NCBI GenBank assembly: GCA_016235815.1
Contig: JACRIM010000048.1
Location: forward strand, 62,001 to 126,000
DNA length: 64,000 nt
Origin: Planctomycetota bacterium
GTDB taxonomy: Bacteria > Planctomycetota > Phycisphaerae > UBA1845 > UTPLA1
Direction of reading: 5' to 3'
This document shows positions 52,710-61,800 of the stretch, piece by piece. The first letter of the stretch is position 1, and every line of letters begins with the position of its first letter. The notes under the pieces were generated by a model. The model was not told where the DNA came from. It did not search any database and worked only from the letters and a program-made list of their open reading frames with translations. Made by a program: the position numbers and the translations under genes.

Positions 52710-52741
52710 TTTCGACTTTTCGACGTTTCGATTTTTCGACT
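52710..52741 (+). repeat. Octamer tandem array TTTCGANN (4 units)
   Basis: TTTCGACT, TTTCGACG, TTTCGATT and TTTCGACT follow each other directly, then a partial TTTCC unit. It opens the repeat mosaic downstream of the FG-GAP gene. Confidence 0.8.
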
Positions 52742-52810
52742 TTTCCCCTTACCCCAACCCGCGCCCGGGCCACGACTTACGACCACAAAAAAAATAACCT
52801 GCAAATCCCC

Positions 52811-52838
52811 TTGCCACCGCCCGGCCGCGCACTATATT
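52811..52838 (+). promoter_or_regulatory. Promoter-like element inside the repeat mosaic
   Basis: TTGCCA (52811-52816), a 16-base GC-rich spacer and TATATT (52833-52838). It is followed at 52873-52880 by AAAGGAGG and at 52887 by ATG, so the full set of expression signals is present. Confidence 0.45.
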
Positions 52839-52886
52839 AGTTAGGTATTTGTTCGTATTCTCTCGGCCCGACAAAGGAGGCCCCGC

Positions 52887-53495
52887 ATGATCCGCGCCCA
52901 AGTATATGCCGGCCGTTGCGCAGCAACCGTACTCTCCCCCTGGACCCTCAGCCCCTTGATCCCTTGGACCCCCGATCCCCCGGCCCCCAATTCCCGAGTC
53001 TCCGGAGATGTACGCCGGCAAACGCCAGCAAACGACACCTGTTTTCTCAATCCGCCTATCAAATTGCCGCAATTACAACCCCACCCCCGGCGTCGCGCAG
53101 CGACCCCTTCCGCCCCTCAGTGCCTCAGTGCCGCAGTTTACCCTCCGCGGCGGGGGCCTCAGTGCCTTTGTGCCTTCCTCTGTTCCCTGTCGCAGACCCG
53201 ACCCGGCGGGTTCCCCGTTCCCTCTTCCCTCAGGCCTCAAGACTCAGGACTCAGGACTCAAGACTTTTTTGCGGCCTTTTGCGGTCTTTTGCACCAATTT
53301 GCGGGGGGATTTTTTGAAAAGCCGCGCAGCGCAGCGACCAGCCTCCTGCGCCTCAAGACTCAGGACTCAAGCCTCAGGACCTCCTCACCCCCGGGCGCAA
53401 AAAAAGCCCCAGGAGTCTCACTCCCGGGGCCTTCAGAGTTTGCGATCAAGATTCCGTCCGCGTCGAACTACGCCCGCGGATGGCTGTTGTCGTAG
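52887..53495 (+). CDS. Doubtful 202-codon frame composed of tandem repeats
   Basis: ATG 52887 has a near-perfect ribosome-binding site (AAAGGAGG, 6 bases upstream) and a promoter-like element further up. The frame stays open through several repeat arrays and overlaps the 3' end of the recombinase gene. The predicted protein is low-complexity ('LRPQDSGLRTQDFF', 'LRLKTQDSSLRTSS') with no family. The other two plus-strand frames are also open for long stretches here, so openness proves little. It may be the intact 5' end of a gene whose body has been replaced by repeats. Confidence 0.25.
   Translation: MIRAQVYAGRCAATVLSPWTLSPLIPWTPDPPAPNSRVSGDVRRQTPANDTCFLNPPIKLPQLQPHPRRRAATPSAPQCLSAAVYPPRRGPQCLCAFLCSLSQTRPGGFPVPSSLRPQDSGLRTQDFFAAFCGLLHQFAGGFFEKPRSAATSLLRLKTQDSSLRTSSPPGAKKAPGVSLPGPSEFAIKIPSASNYARGWLLS
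52936..52995 (+). repeat. Imperfect 7-9-base tandem array (CCCCTTGAYC-like)
   Basis: Successive variants of a C-rich unit: CCCTGGACC, CCCCTTGATC, CCTTGGACC, CCCGATC, CCCCGGCC, CCCAATT. Unit length drifts between 7 and 10 bases, so this family is more decayed than its neighbours. Confidence 0.6.
53113..53191 (+). repeat. Octamer tandem array GTGCCTNN, second locus
   Basis: GTGCCTCA and GTGCCGCA, then after about 26 bases GTGCCTTT and GTGCCTTC, ending with TGTTCCCTGT. The same unit and the same TGTTCCCTGT end occur in the selA-apgM spacer (25171-25262). Confidence 0.7.
53229..53263 (+). repeat. Heptamer tandem array CTCARRN (5 units)
   Basis: CTCAGGC, CTCAAGA, CTCAGGA, CTCAGGA, CTCAAGA in direct succession, followed at once by a T run and the TTTTGCGG array. 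Confidence 0.9.
53266..53310 (+). repeat. Decamer tandem array TTTTGCGGYC
   Basis: TTTTGCGGCC, TTTTGCGGTC, TTTTGCACCA and a final partial ATTTGCGGGG make about four 10-base units. Confidence 0.7.
53352..53379 (+). repeat. Heptamer tandem array CTCARRN (4 units)
   Basis: CTCAAGA, CTCAGGA, CTCAAGC, CTCAGGA in direct succession, in the same orientation as the other CTCARRN arrays. Confidence 0.88.
53399..53430 (-). terminator. Rho-independent terminator of the recombinase gene
   Basis: On the minus strand an 11-bp stem (arms 53420-53430 and 53406-53416, one G-U pair, loop of 3) is followed by seven T. It lies 38 bases past the recombinase stop codon. Confidence 0.85.
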
Positions 53496-54502
53496 TCGCG
53501 CTTCAACTGCTGCGTCGTCAGGTGCGTATACACCTGCGTCGTGCTGATCGACTGGTGGCCGAGCAGCTCCTGCACGCTTCGCAGATCCGCACCATTGTTC
53601 AGCATGTGCGTCGCGAAGGTGTGCCGCAGCGTGTGCGGGCTGATCGACGGGTCAAGCCCGCAGACCAGCAGATACTTGTCGAGCTTCCGGCGAACGCTTC
53701 GCGTGCTGAGGCGCTGGCCGTGCTTGTTCACATAGAGGGCCGACTTGTCGAAGGTCGTGCTTCGCGGGTCGGTCATTCGCATATCGAGATACTTGCGGAT
53801 GGCTCGGAGGGCCGTCGGGCCGATCGGCGTCAGGCGCTCCTTGCGACCCTTGCCGCGAATGCGAAGGCACTCGCCCGGCGTATCGACGTCTTCGACGTTC
53901 AAAGCGACCAGCTCGCTCACGCGAACGCCGGTCGAATAGAGCGTCTCAAGCATCGCCCGGTCGCGGGCCCCGAGCAGCGTCGTGTCATCGGGCGTCGAGA
54001 GAAGCTTGCGCACCTGCTCGATGTCGAGGAACTTCGGCAGACGCTTCTCCTGCTTCGGCGTGCGGATGGCCGCGACGGGGTTCGTCGTGATCATGCTCTT
54101 CCGCATCAGGAATTTGTAGAAGCTGCGAAGCGTCGCGAGCTTTCGCGCCGCCGTCGCCTTGGAGTATTCACGCTCATGCAGGAACGTGAGAAACGATCGA
54201 ATCTGATTCGAGTCGGCCTTGAGCAGCTTGTCGCGAAGCACGGCCACTTCCTGCGTCGTCTGCGCCGGTGCGACCGCCACCGCCGTGCCGCCCGACATGC
54301 CGGGCCGCGCTGCGGCAAAGGCCGACTGCGGCGTGCCCCGCGTCGGAAGCGATACGCGCGCCGCGGCCTCGGGTCCGCCCAGCAGATACTGGCCGAACTG
54401 GAAGAGGTCGGCGGCATAACACTTTCCCGTGTGCGGGGAGAAGTGCCGCTCGAATCTCAGGTAGTTGAGAAAGTCTGTGACGAGTGGATGTTCTTGACTC
54501 AT
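53468..54502 (-). CDS. Tyrosine recombinase XerC/XerD-like
   Basis: A 344-residue site-specific recombinase of the XerCD family, which resolves chromosome dimers at dif sites. The N-terminal SAM-like core-binding domain is followed by the catalytic domain with all expected residues: Arg in 'STGVRVSELV', Lys in 'RGKGRKERLTPIG', 'HTLRHTFATHML' (His-x-x-Arg), His in 'LLGHQSISTTQ' and the nucleophile Tyr in 'QVYTHL'. It is longer than the usual ~300 residues because of a Gly/Ala/Pro-rich insertion at about 50-90 ('FAAARPGMSGGTAVAV'). ATG 54502 gives the normal N-terminus. It is probably the chromosomal Xer protein; XerC versus XerD cannot be decided. Confidence 0.9.
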   Translation of the reverse strand: MSQEHPLVTDFLNYLRFERHFSPHTGKCYAADLFQFGQYLLGGPEAAARVSLPTRGTPQSAFAAARPGMSGGTAVAVAPAQTTQEVAVLRDKLLKADSNQIRSFLTFLHEREYSKATAARKLATLRSFYKFLMRKSMITTNPVAAIRTPKQEKRLPKFLDIEQVRKLLSTPDDTTLLGARDRAMLETLYSTGVRVSELVALNVEDVDTPGECLRIRGKGRKERLTPIGPTALRAIRKYLDMRMTDPRSTTFDKSALYVNKHGQRLSTRSVRRKLDKYLLVCGLDPSISPHTLRHTFATHMLNNGADLRSVQELLGHQSISTTQVYTHLTTQQLKRDYDNSHPRA

Positions 54503-54661
54503 AATCGCGGAACTCTTTTCGGCGAAAATCCTGACTGTTCCTTGTCCAACCTGGCCGGCCGCACTCCGCGACCTACCCACCGTTCACAGGTTCCGTACTT
54601 GAGCGGAATCACCGCCCCCACGTCCGAGTCTCCGACCCGGACAAAAGCCCTATCGGGCGTA

Positions 54662-54871
54662 TCACGCCCTCAGTTCATCTATCTCCAGTTCAATTCTTCG
54701 ACCCATCTGATAACTCAGCACGGCCGCATCAAACCAGTCAAAATCGGTCTTGGCGTCGGCCGCAAGGCTCGCAAACGCCCCGATCACGTCGGCTTCATTC
54801 CCCGGCTGGTACCGAAAAAGATAGCGCTGGCCGCCCTTGACCAGCGAAAGTTGCCGAACGGTCTCATTCAT
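54662..54871 (-). CDS. Small hypothetical protein
   Basis: A 69-residue protein with no recognised domain; mixed alpha/beta and acidic at the C-terminus ('RRIELEIDELRA'). Its ATG overlaps the TGA of the upstream lipoprotein gene (ATGA), making it the third member of a coupled operon. That coupling is the main support that it is expressed. Confidence 0.65.
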   Translation of the reverse strand: MNETVRQLSLVKGGQRYLFRYQPGNEADVIGAFASLAADAKTDFDWFDAAVLSYQMGRRIELEIDELRA

Positions 54872-55593
54872 AACGGATACTCCATCGTGTTATCAGGCAT
54901 GACGACCGCGTTCCTCCATTGCTCATTCGTCATGAGCCGGTCAATGGCGTCATGCCAGCAAAATCGGAGAAACAGGGTCTGCACTTTGATGTATTCCCGC
55001 CAGCCAAGGGGGGAATCCTGTTCGCTGCGGGGGGCGGCGTATTTCTTCACCGCATCCGTCACGTTGGAATGGGTGCCGTTATAGACAATCTGAATCTGAT
55101 CGCGAGGCAATGTTGCGTCGGCCATGCTCCGAAGCGTGATCGGCTGCGCCATGCGCTCGGCATGGACCGGGTCCACGGCGACAGGAGCGGATCGGGGCAC
55201 GGCATATACCTGAATTGCGAGGCCGACTACTGGAGTATAGGCGTCGTATTCCGTGATCCCCGCAACAAAGATCGCATCCGCACCCACGGCATCCGCAACC
55301 GCAATGGCATGGGCCGGGGATTCCACCTGCATCCGACCCTGCGAAGCCAGGAGCGCCACCACACGGCTGACCGGCAGGACGTTCACGCCTTCCACATACG
55401 TCAACTCCGACGCAAGCAAGTCGGCCGCCTTCACCGGGTCGAAGCTCGGTTCACCGCTGAAGTTCAGCACCGGAGCAACCGCGAAGGTCATGTTCCGCGC
55501 ATAAGGATTCGACACCGTCGTCACCGCATCGCCATGCTTACAGCCGGCAACCAGTGGAATCACAAAGAATATGGATGAAAGTAGGCGAGTCAT
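54868..55593 (-). CDS. Lipoprotein with CsgG/TolB-N-like fold, function unknown
   Basis: A 241-residue protein with a lipoprotein signal ('SSIFFVIPLVAGC', Cys near residue 17). The body begins 'NMTFAVAPVLNFSGEPSFDP' and has 'ADLLASELTYVEGVNVLPVS' and 'ADAIFVAGITEYDAYTPVV', a pattern resembling outer-membrane lipoproteins of the CsgG or TolB N-terminal-domain type. ATG 55593 overlaps the TGA of the upstream TolB-like gene, and its own stop overlaps the next start. It is probably an envelope component working with the propeller protein. Confidence 0.75.
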   Translation of the reverse strand: MTRLLSSIFFVIPLVAGCKHGDAVTTVSNPYARNMTFAVAPVLNFSGEPSFDPVKAADLLASELTYVEGVNVLPVSRVVALLASQGRMQVESPAHAIAVADAVGADAIFVAGITEYDAYTPVVGLAIQVYAVPRSAPVAVDPVHAERMAQPITLRSMADATLPRDQIQIVYNGTHSNVTDAVKKYAAPRSEQDSPLGWREYIKVQTLFLRFCWHDAIDRLMTNEQWRNAVVMPDNTMEYPL

Positions 55594-56765
55594 GGCTGCG
55601 TCTCGGCCTCCTCCTGTTTCGCCTCGGCCGCATGGCGCGGCGCGGCAACCGGCGCCGCCGCGGGTTGCGCAGGCGCGGCGACCGGCCGGAAAGGCTTGAT
55701 GCTCCAGATCGTTTCGCTTTGATCGAGCTTCGCCGTGAAGTAGATGCGATCGTCGGCCGACCACATCGGTGAATAGTTCTCACCACGGCCATTGGTCAAT
55801 CGAATGAGCCCACGACCATCAACATCAATCATCGCGATGTCAGCGCGACCGGCACCGGTGATGCGCGGCTCCGGGGCCCCATCGGAACCTGCCGACGGTG
55901 AAACCAATGCGAATGCGATCTGCGAGCCATCCATCGACCACGACGGAGCAATGCAGGCGAATTGCGTGTTACTGACGACTTCGGTGGGCGGCGTTGGTTC
56001 ACCGTCAACAAGCGTCATCGTCCAGATGCTGAACCAGCGGCTTCCGCGCCGGCGCGCCTTTTGATAAGCAATCCGATCGCCCTTCGGCGACCACGCCGGA
56101 AACAACCCTTCGCCGATGATGCGTTTCGCGCCGGGGTTCTCCAAATCGATGATCCACAATTCGCCGGCCGAGTCCTTCGGATTGATGCGGCAATAAACAA
56201 GCTGTTCGCCGTCGGGCGACCAACTGGGGTGCAGTTCGGGCATGGGGCTGTTGGTAAGTTGAGTCGGGTTGCGGCCCGAGGAGTCCATCATCCAGACATC
56301 CCATTGGCCGGAGCGATCGCTGGTGAAGGCTATGCGCGTACCATCGGGCGAAAACACGGGTTGGGCATCATTGAAGTCGCCATCAGTAAGCTGCGTGAGC
56401 GTGGCGCCATCCGTCGGCTTCACATAGAGGTGGCTCATGCGCGAATGCCGCGTGGAGGCAAAGACAAGCTGCTTGCCCGCGGCGTCCACGGATGGATCGA
56501 AGTCGGCCCCCTCGCTGCCGGTCGTGTGCTGCTGAATGTTGATCGCGGCCTTGCCCTCAAACGAGATGTCCTGCAACGCGCCGCCCCGGCCAAAGAGGCG
56601 AAGATCGCGGGAATCATCAAGTCCGGCGTCTTCGACATGGGCGGTTTGCGCGGGGGCGTTTGCTTTCGAGCTGGTGGCCGAGCCGTTTGTCCAGGCGCAA
56701 CCATGCAAAGCCACCGGCGCGATAGCCGCGATGAGCACGACGAGATGGGTTCGAGCGTGTAGCAA
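55590..56765 (-). CDS. TolB-like PD40 beta-propeller lipoprotein
   Basis: A 391-residue protein with a signal peptide and lipobox ('APVALHGC'). About five to six PD40/WD40-like blades follow ('QPVFSPDGTRIAFTSDRSG', 'HPSWSPDGEQLVYCRIN', 'FPAWSPKGDRIAYQKARR', 'SPMWSADDRIYFTAKL'), as in the C-terminal propeller of TolB. The classical TolB N-terminal domain is absent here but may correspond to the next gene's product. The tail is Ala/Pro/Glu-rich. The start is TTG 56765, preceded by GGGAG at 7 bases; upstream ATG or GTG codons give no signal peptide at the N-terminus. Confidence 0.8.
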   Translation of the reverse strand: MLHARTHLVVLIAAIAPVALHGCAWTNGSATSSKANAPAQTAHVEDAGLDDSRDLRLFGRGGALQDISFEGKAAINIQQHTTGSEGADFDPSVDAAGKQLVFASTRHSRMSHLYVKPTDGATLTQLTDGDFNDAQPVFSPDGTRIAFTSDRSGQWDVWMMDSSGRNPTQLTNSPMPELHPSWSPDGEQLVYCRINPKDSAGELWIIDLENPGAKRIIGEGLFPAWSPKGDRIAYQKARRRGSRWFSIWTMTLVDGEPTPPTEVVSNTQFACIAPSWSMDGSQIAFALVSPSAGSDGAPEPRITGAGRADIAMIDVDGRGLIRLTNGRGENYSPMWSADDRIYFTAKLDQSETIWSIKPFRPVAAPAQPAAAPVAAPRHAAEAKQEEAETQP

Positions 56766-57005
56766 ACAAAGACTCCCGCCGGACGCGTAGGCGCCGCGCA
56801 GCCGCGCGACTTTGTCCGATAAGCCGCCGGGGTGTCTATCGACGCGCCGGATGGAGCGACTTGAAGAATGGAAGGGAAGCAACCACCTGTAATGCCTTGA
56901 CAGTGCAGGGATTGCGCAAGAGACCGCAGCGGCGACGCACGCCGGATTTGCCGCCGCGTGCGCAAATGCTGCGCGATGGCCGTGCACGCGGCCCAAGAGG
57001 ATTTG

Positions 57006-58058
57006 CTATGGCTGAGCTGCCGCCAGTCTCGCCTGGAGTTCACCGCGAAGCTTGATGGCGGCCTGGTTCTCCGGGTCGGCGTTGATGGTGTCATTCAGGC
57101 GGTCGACGGCATCGCGCACAGCGCCAAGTTCGGCCTCGATGGCGGCGACGAGTACCTGCAACTTGTAGTTCTTCGAATCATGGGCGACACCCTTGAGGCC
57201 GCTTTCCCGGGCCTTCATGAGATTCATGCGGCGATCGATGTCCGCCTTTTCACGCCAGGTCAGGGACATCTCATACAACGCGACAGGGTCTTTCGGATTC
57301 TCTTCGAGCTTCTGTGAAAAGAGCTTGATCTTGAGCTCGACGGCTTCAACGAGGTTCTTGATGTCCTCATTCCGGAAGGGGTCGGTGCGGGCCTTGGCGT
57401 TCAGAAGACCAATGGCGCGATCAGCTCCTTTCACGGCGGTTTCGTAATCTTTGGTGGCCGTCGCGATGCGGGCCAACGCCAACTGAATCCCGGCATCGTT
57501 TGGCGCGAGCGATTCCGCGTCCTTCGCCGTGGCGACGGTCTGCTTATCGTTTTTTAATCCCAGATAGGCATCGGCCAGGTCCATGGTTATCTGAGCGCGA
57601 AGCGGCCTGCCGTCCTGCTCCATGGGAGCGAGCTTCTTGGCTCGCTCGAGCGGCAGCACGGCAAGGCGATGCATTCGCGAATCTTTGTAGGCCCGCCCGA
57701 TGGCGGCGTTGCCGCGATAGTCGTTCTTGCCTTCGGCGGTCTGGTTGAATTCGGTCAGCAGCTTGATCGCCTCGGCCCCGCGCTTGGGGCGCGCTTCAAG
57801 AAAGAGCAAGCCTTTGATCAAGGAAAGCTTCTCAACATCCGGCTTGATTTGCTCGGCCTTGGTCATGAAGTTGTAGGCCTCCTGATAATCCCCGGCGTCG
57901 TAGCGACGAATCGCCTCGTCCACCATTTGCTCGGGCGTAAGCCCCGCGACGGGTTTCGGAGCGGCGTCCGGCGGTGGCATCTGGGCGACCGCCTGACGCT
58001 CGACGGCCATGATCGCGCACAACACAAGTGACCCACGAAGGATTCGAACGAGTGACAT
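57006..58058 (-). CDS. Exported TPR protein
   Basis: A 350-residue protein starting after AGGTAGATC. A signal peptide (about 1-25, ending 'ERQAVAQ') is followed by tetratricopeptide-type helical repeats over most of the length ('DEAIRRYDAGDYQEAYNFMT', 'DLADAYLGLKNDKQTVATA', 'LARIATATKDYETAVKGADRA'). It probably acts as a periplasmic scaffold. It lies 241 bases upstream of the TolB-like gene on the same strand and could belong to the same transcript. Confidence 0.8.
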   Translation of the reverse strand: MSLVRILRGSLVLCAIMAVERQAVAQMPPPDAAPKPVAGLTPEQMVDEAIRRYDAGDYQEAYNFMTKAEQIKPDVEKLSLIKGLLFLEARPKRGAEAIKLLTEFNQTAEGKNDYRGNAAIGRAYKDSRMHRLAVLPLERAKKLAPMEQDGRPLRAQITMDLADAYLGLKNDKQTVATAKDAESLAPNDAGIQLALARIATATKDYETAVKGADRAIGLLNAKARTDPFRNEDIKNLVEAVELKIKLFSQKLEENPKDPVALYEMSLTWREKADIDRRMNLMKARESGLKGVAHDSKNYKLQVLVAAIEAELGAVRDAVDRLNDTINADPENQAAIKLRGELQARLAAAQP

Positions 58059-58242
58059 GATCTACCTCACATTGAAATCGCGCAGCCCTGTCGGCCTTGC
58101 CCTGCTTCTACGCGGCTCCAACCATGGAAGTTCGGGTGGAATGCGAGCGTATCTCCTTGCCCGACACACCATTATAGACACGGTCGGGATATCACGCTAA
58201 CGAAGGCGGCCACGGCGCCCGGCGCGCCCGATTCCGAAACCC

Positions 58243-58689
58243 TTAGCCATGAATGGATAGCGAGTCCTCCTGGGCCGGGGCATTGGCGCCAACGGTCGGA
58301 GCAGATCCAACGAGGGTGCCGATGCGCTCAAGCAGGAGCCGCCACGTTTCGCGCTGATGTTCGAGAATCTGCAGGGCCTCGTCCAGGGCCTTTACATCGC
58401 GATGTAGATTCGCATCGAGCAAACGCTGATAGACAAAATGATAGAGCCTGGACAACTGTTCACAGAGTTCGGCGTTGATTTCGGGGCGAAGGCCGTTCTG
58501 CATTTCCGTGACAATCTTCTGCACGCGGATCAGTTTTTCGCATGCCGTCTCAATGTCTTTCTTGAGAAGCGCCTCGCGGGCCTGGCGCCCGAACCGTATC
58601 GCGCCGTCATACAGCATCATCTGAAGCTGCTCCGGCTGCGCCGTGAGGACGGCATTTCGAAGGTACTCGTTGGAAGCGTGCATGCTCAT
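58243..58689 (-). CDS. fliS: Flagellar export chaperone FliS
   Basis: FliS binds flagellin in the cytoplasm and prevents early polymerisation before export. The 148-residue protein begins 'NEYLRNAVLTAQPEQLQMML' after a short head and continues 'YDGAIRFGRQAREALLKKD', the family's conserved N-terminal helices. Its position directly after fliD on the same strand is the usual order. A short unstructured tail (about 128-148) is extra. Confidence 0.93.
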   Translation of the reverse strand: MSMHASNEYLRNAVLTAQPEQLQMMLYDGAIRFGRQAREALLKKDIETACEKLIRVQKIVTEMQNGLRPEINAELCEQLSRLYHFVYQRLLDANLHRDVKALDEALQILEHQRETWRLLLERIGTLVGSAPTVGANAPAQEDSLSIHG

Positions 58690-58803
58690 ACAATTCGTGC
58701 GACTCCCGCCCTATTGATCGGACCTTGCAGGACGTCGATTCAGCGAAAACACAATGGAGCCGGTGGTATTAGAGGATGGTCCCAGAACCGCGCACCGCAT
58801 TCA

Positions 58804-61800
58804 TCAGCCAATTCTGATCGACGAAATGCCGGCCAACGCCGACTGCTGGCCCTGGAGCCTCGCGAGGATGGATTCTGTTGCATTGAATTGTGCAAACAGT
58901 CGTTCACGCCGTCGCTCAAGCAGCGTCTGCATCTGGCTGATGCGGTTCGTGAGCAATTCCTGTGAGTTCTTAATGTTGTCTTCCTGAACACTGACGACGC
59001 CGGTGCCGGCATCAGTCAGACGCTTCATCTCTTTCTCAATGACGTGACCAAAGCCGTTGGTCGCGGTTGTGAAGAGCGCCTGCACCGCGTCGGGGTTCTC
59101 GGTGAGGGCCTTTTTGAACTTGGCCTCATCAAAGCGCGCTGAGTTACCGTTGGAAAGTTCTACGCCGATGGAACTGAGCCGATTGAACGGCGGAGTCAGC
59201 CCCGGTGCGACGCGATTAAGGATTTCGACCAGCTTTGCACGGATGGCCCGGACCGTGGAATCGCCCGACAGGATGCTCCGCGTGTTTGTCGTCTCGTCGA
59301 AGCGCGTTACGTCGTCGATCGTCGTAAATGCGGCGTTGAGCGCACTGACAAACAGATTGATATCTTTTGATACCGACTCCGTATCCGCTGCGACCGACAC
59401 GGTCACCGGCTTCGAACTCAACCCGACAAGGTCGAGCCGCACATTGGGAACCGCATCGGTCAGCGTATTGGAGGCACTGTTAATCACCAGCGGCGCGTCG
59501 GCATCGGCCGGGCCGAGCAGGACCGTCGCATCGCGGGCCTGCACCAGATTCGTAAAGGCAAGACCCGTCGCGCCGGAGTCAATGGACAATTCCCCGTCCA
59601 GCCCGGAGATCGAACTGGAAAGGCTGAGGCGAAACGGACGACCGCTCGATGCATCGCGAAAAATTGTGGAGTTCACTGGTGCGCCGGCCGTCTTGATCTT
59701 TGCCACGACATCGTTGAGTGTGTCGCCACCGGTGATGGTGATCTTGTATTCGAAGGAGCCGTTGATGGTTGTTCCGCCGACTTGCGATTCGCCCAGGATG
59801 CCGAGTGCTTTCGCGGTGGAACCGCCCTCTTCGGACACCTTGATCTTGCCGCCGCCACCGGTGGTGTCCGTCAGCAACAACCCATCGCCGGTGGAATTGA
59901 TCGACGCGGTGATCCCGATACCGCGCGAGTTGATTTCATCGATGACATCCTGCAGCCGTTCTTCATTTCCCTGGGTAAGGTCCACGACAGCCGTCGCGCC
60001 ATTGGCCGCGGTGATGCGAAACTTGCCCGGAGGGACCCCGACGCCGCTGCGCAGGTCCTTCAGTCGCGTATTGGTTGAAACGTACTGCCGCTGGAGGTTG
60101 CCGCTGTCAACACTGTTTGCGGCCGAGTTGATCGCGATTTGCAAGTCAGCCGCCGCCGTTCCTGAAACATCGGAGATCGAGAGGTTGCCGACTCCACCGG
60201 TGGTATCGGTGATGGTCAGGCCCAGTCCGTTGTCCGACACGCGCGCGTTCACGCCGACGCCCGCGTTATTGATTGCCGCGATGACATCGGAAAGCGATTG
60301 CGCCGTTGAGACATCCACCGAGGCGGTCGCACCGGCACGATCGGTGATCTGAATCGTCCCGGCCTGCACGCCCGCGCCGCCGCGAAGGCTTCGCAGGAAA
60401 ACCGTGTTCAGGCCGCTGACAAGTCGTCGAGAGGTAATGAGATTTCCGCTGGCCGGCGTCAGCAGGCCGAGGTCCTCGGCGGCCTTGCTGTTGTTGAGCG
60501 CCGTCACTTGAAACGTGCCGGCGCCAGAGGATGTGTCGGTTAGCGACAATCCAAGTCCATCCGCCGAGACGGCGGCGACGAGTTTACCGCCATTTCCCGC
60601 CTTGCCGTTGATGACGCGGGCCAAATCGCCGACCGTGTCCACGTAGTAAATCTTTTTTCCGGTGATTTCCGAGGAGGTCGACGTGCCGAGGATGCCAAGC
60701 GCCTTGGCCGTGCCGACCGCGTTCACTTCTGAAATCTCAAAGGTCTTTTCACCGGTGGAGTTGTCTTTGATGTTGATGCCGTTGGCGCCGAGGGTAACCG
60801 TCAGATTCGCGCCCGCGGATTCGATGGCCGACTTCACATCGCCAAGCGTCACCGCTGATGACAGGTCGATGTCGCGCTCCGAGCCGTTGCGGGATTTGAC
60901 GTGAATCTTGCCCGCGGGAACTCCGCCGCCGCCGTTAAGCACGGACAGCGGTGTATCGAGCTGGATACGTTCCGAAATCGCAATATCCAGCGCTGTTCCG
61001 TCGGCGAGGCTGACCGAGAAATCCGCCGCGCCCACCAGGCGACGTATGCCGTTGCCATCGTTTAATTCATCAAGGCGGGTCGTGCCGGTGATACTGACGA
61101 GATTGGCGCCGGTGATCACGCCGGTCGCCGACGTGGCGAGGATGCCGAGATCCGCCGCCGAGTGAGAGGCACCGACTTCGACGACCGCAAGGCTGCCCGC
61201 CGCCAGGCCCGTTTGATCGGTCAACACCAGATGATCGCCTTCGATCTTGGCCCTGACGGATGCGCTGCTTTGGTTATTAACAAGCGCCACGACGTCGTTG
61301 AGCGTCACGGCCGTGGCGAGGTCGATCGTGGCGGCGCCGCCGGCTTTGTCGGTGATTTTGATCTTGCCATGCTGCACACCGGCTCCGCCGCGAAGGGCCG
61401 ACAACCGCGTGGCACGATTGAGCCGCGCCTGGGCCGTCTCAATGGACAGCGTGCCGGCGCCCACCGGCGTTGTATCCGCTGTTGAAAAGCCGGTCGAAAT
61501 GACTTGATGCGCGGCGGCGAGGTTCTTAACGGTGATCTGAAACTGCCCGGTCGGAGCGCCGGCCGAAGCGGTCGCGAGGATGCTCTGCTCATCCGAACTG
61601 ACGGCCTTGGCGGACTGAAACGTGTCCACATTCTTGAAGCGGGCCGAACTGTTGAGAATGGCGAGAAGATTCGCGGAGATCTTAAGCAGCGAGGTTCGCT
61701 GGTTGCCGAGATCGGTGACGCGGTTCCGAAGAAGCGTGATCGGCCGCTGTTGTACGGCGATCAGTGATTCGACAAGCTGATTGATCGGCAAGCCGGATAC

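Noticed and set aside
38849-53379. CTCARRN and GTGCCTNN arrays considered as CRISPR-like or binding-site arrays
   Set aside because: Units follow each other directly with no spacers, and they also occur inside a reading frame, so slippage-type tandem repeats fit better.
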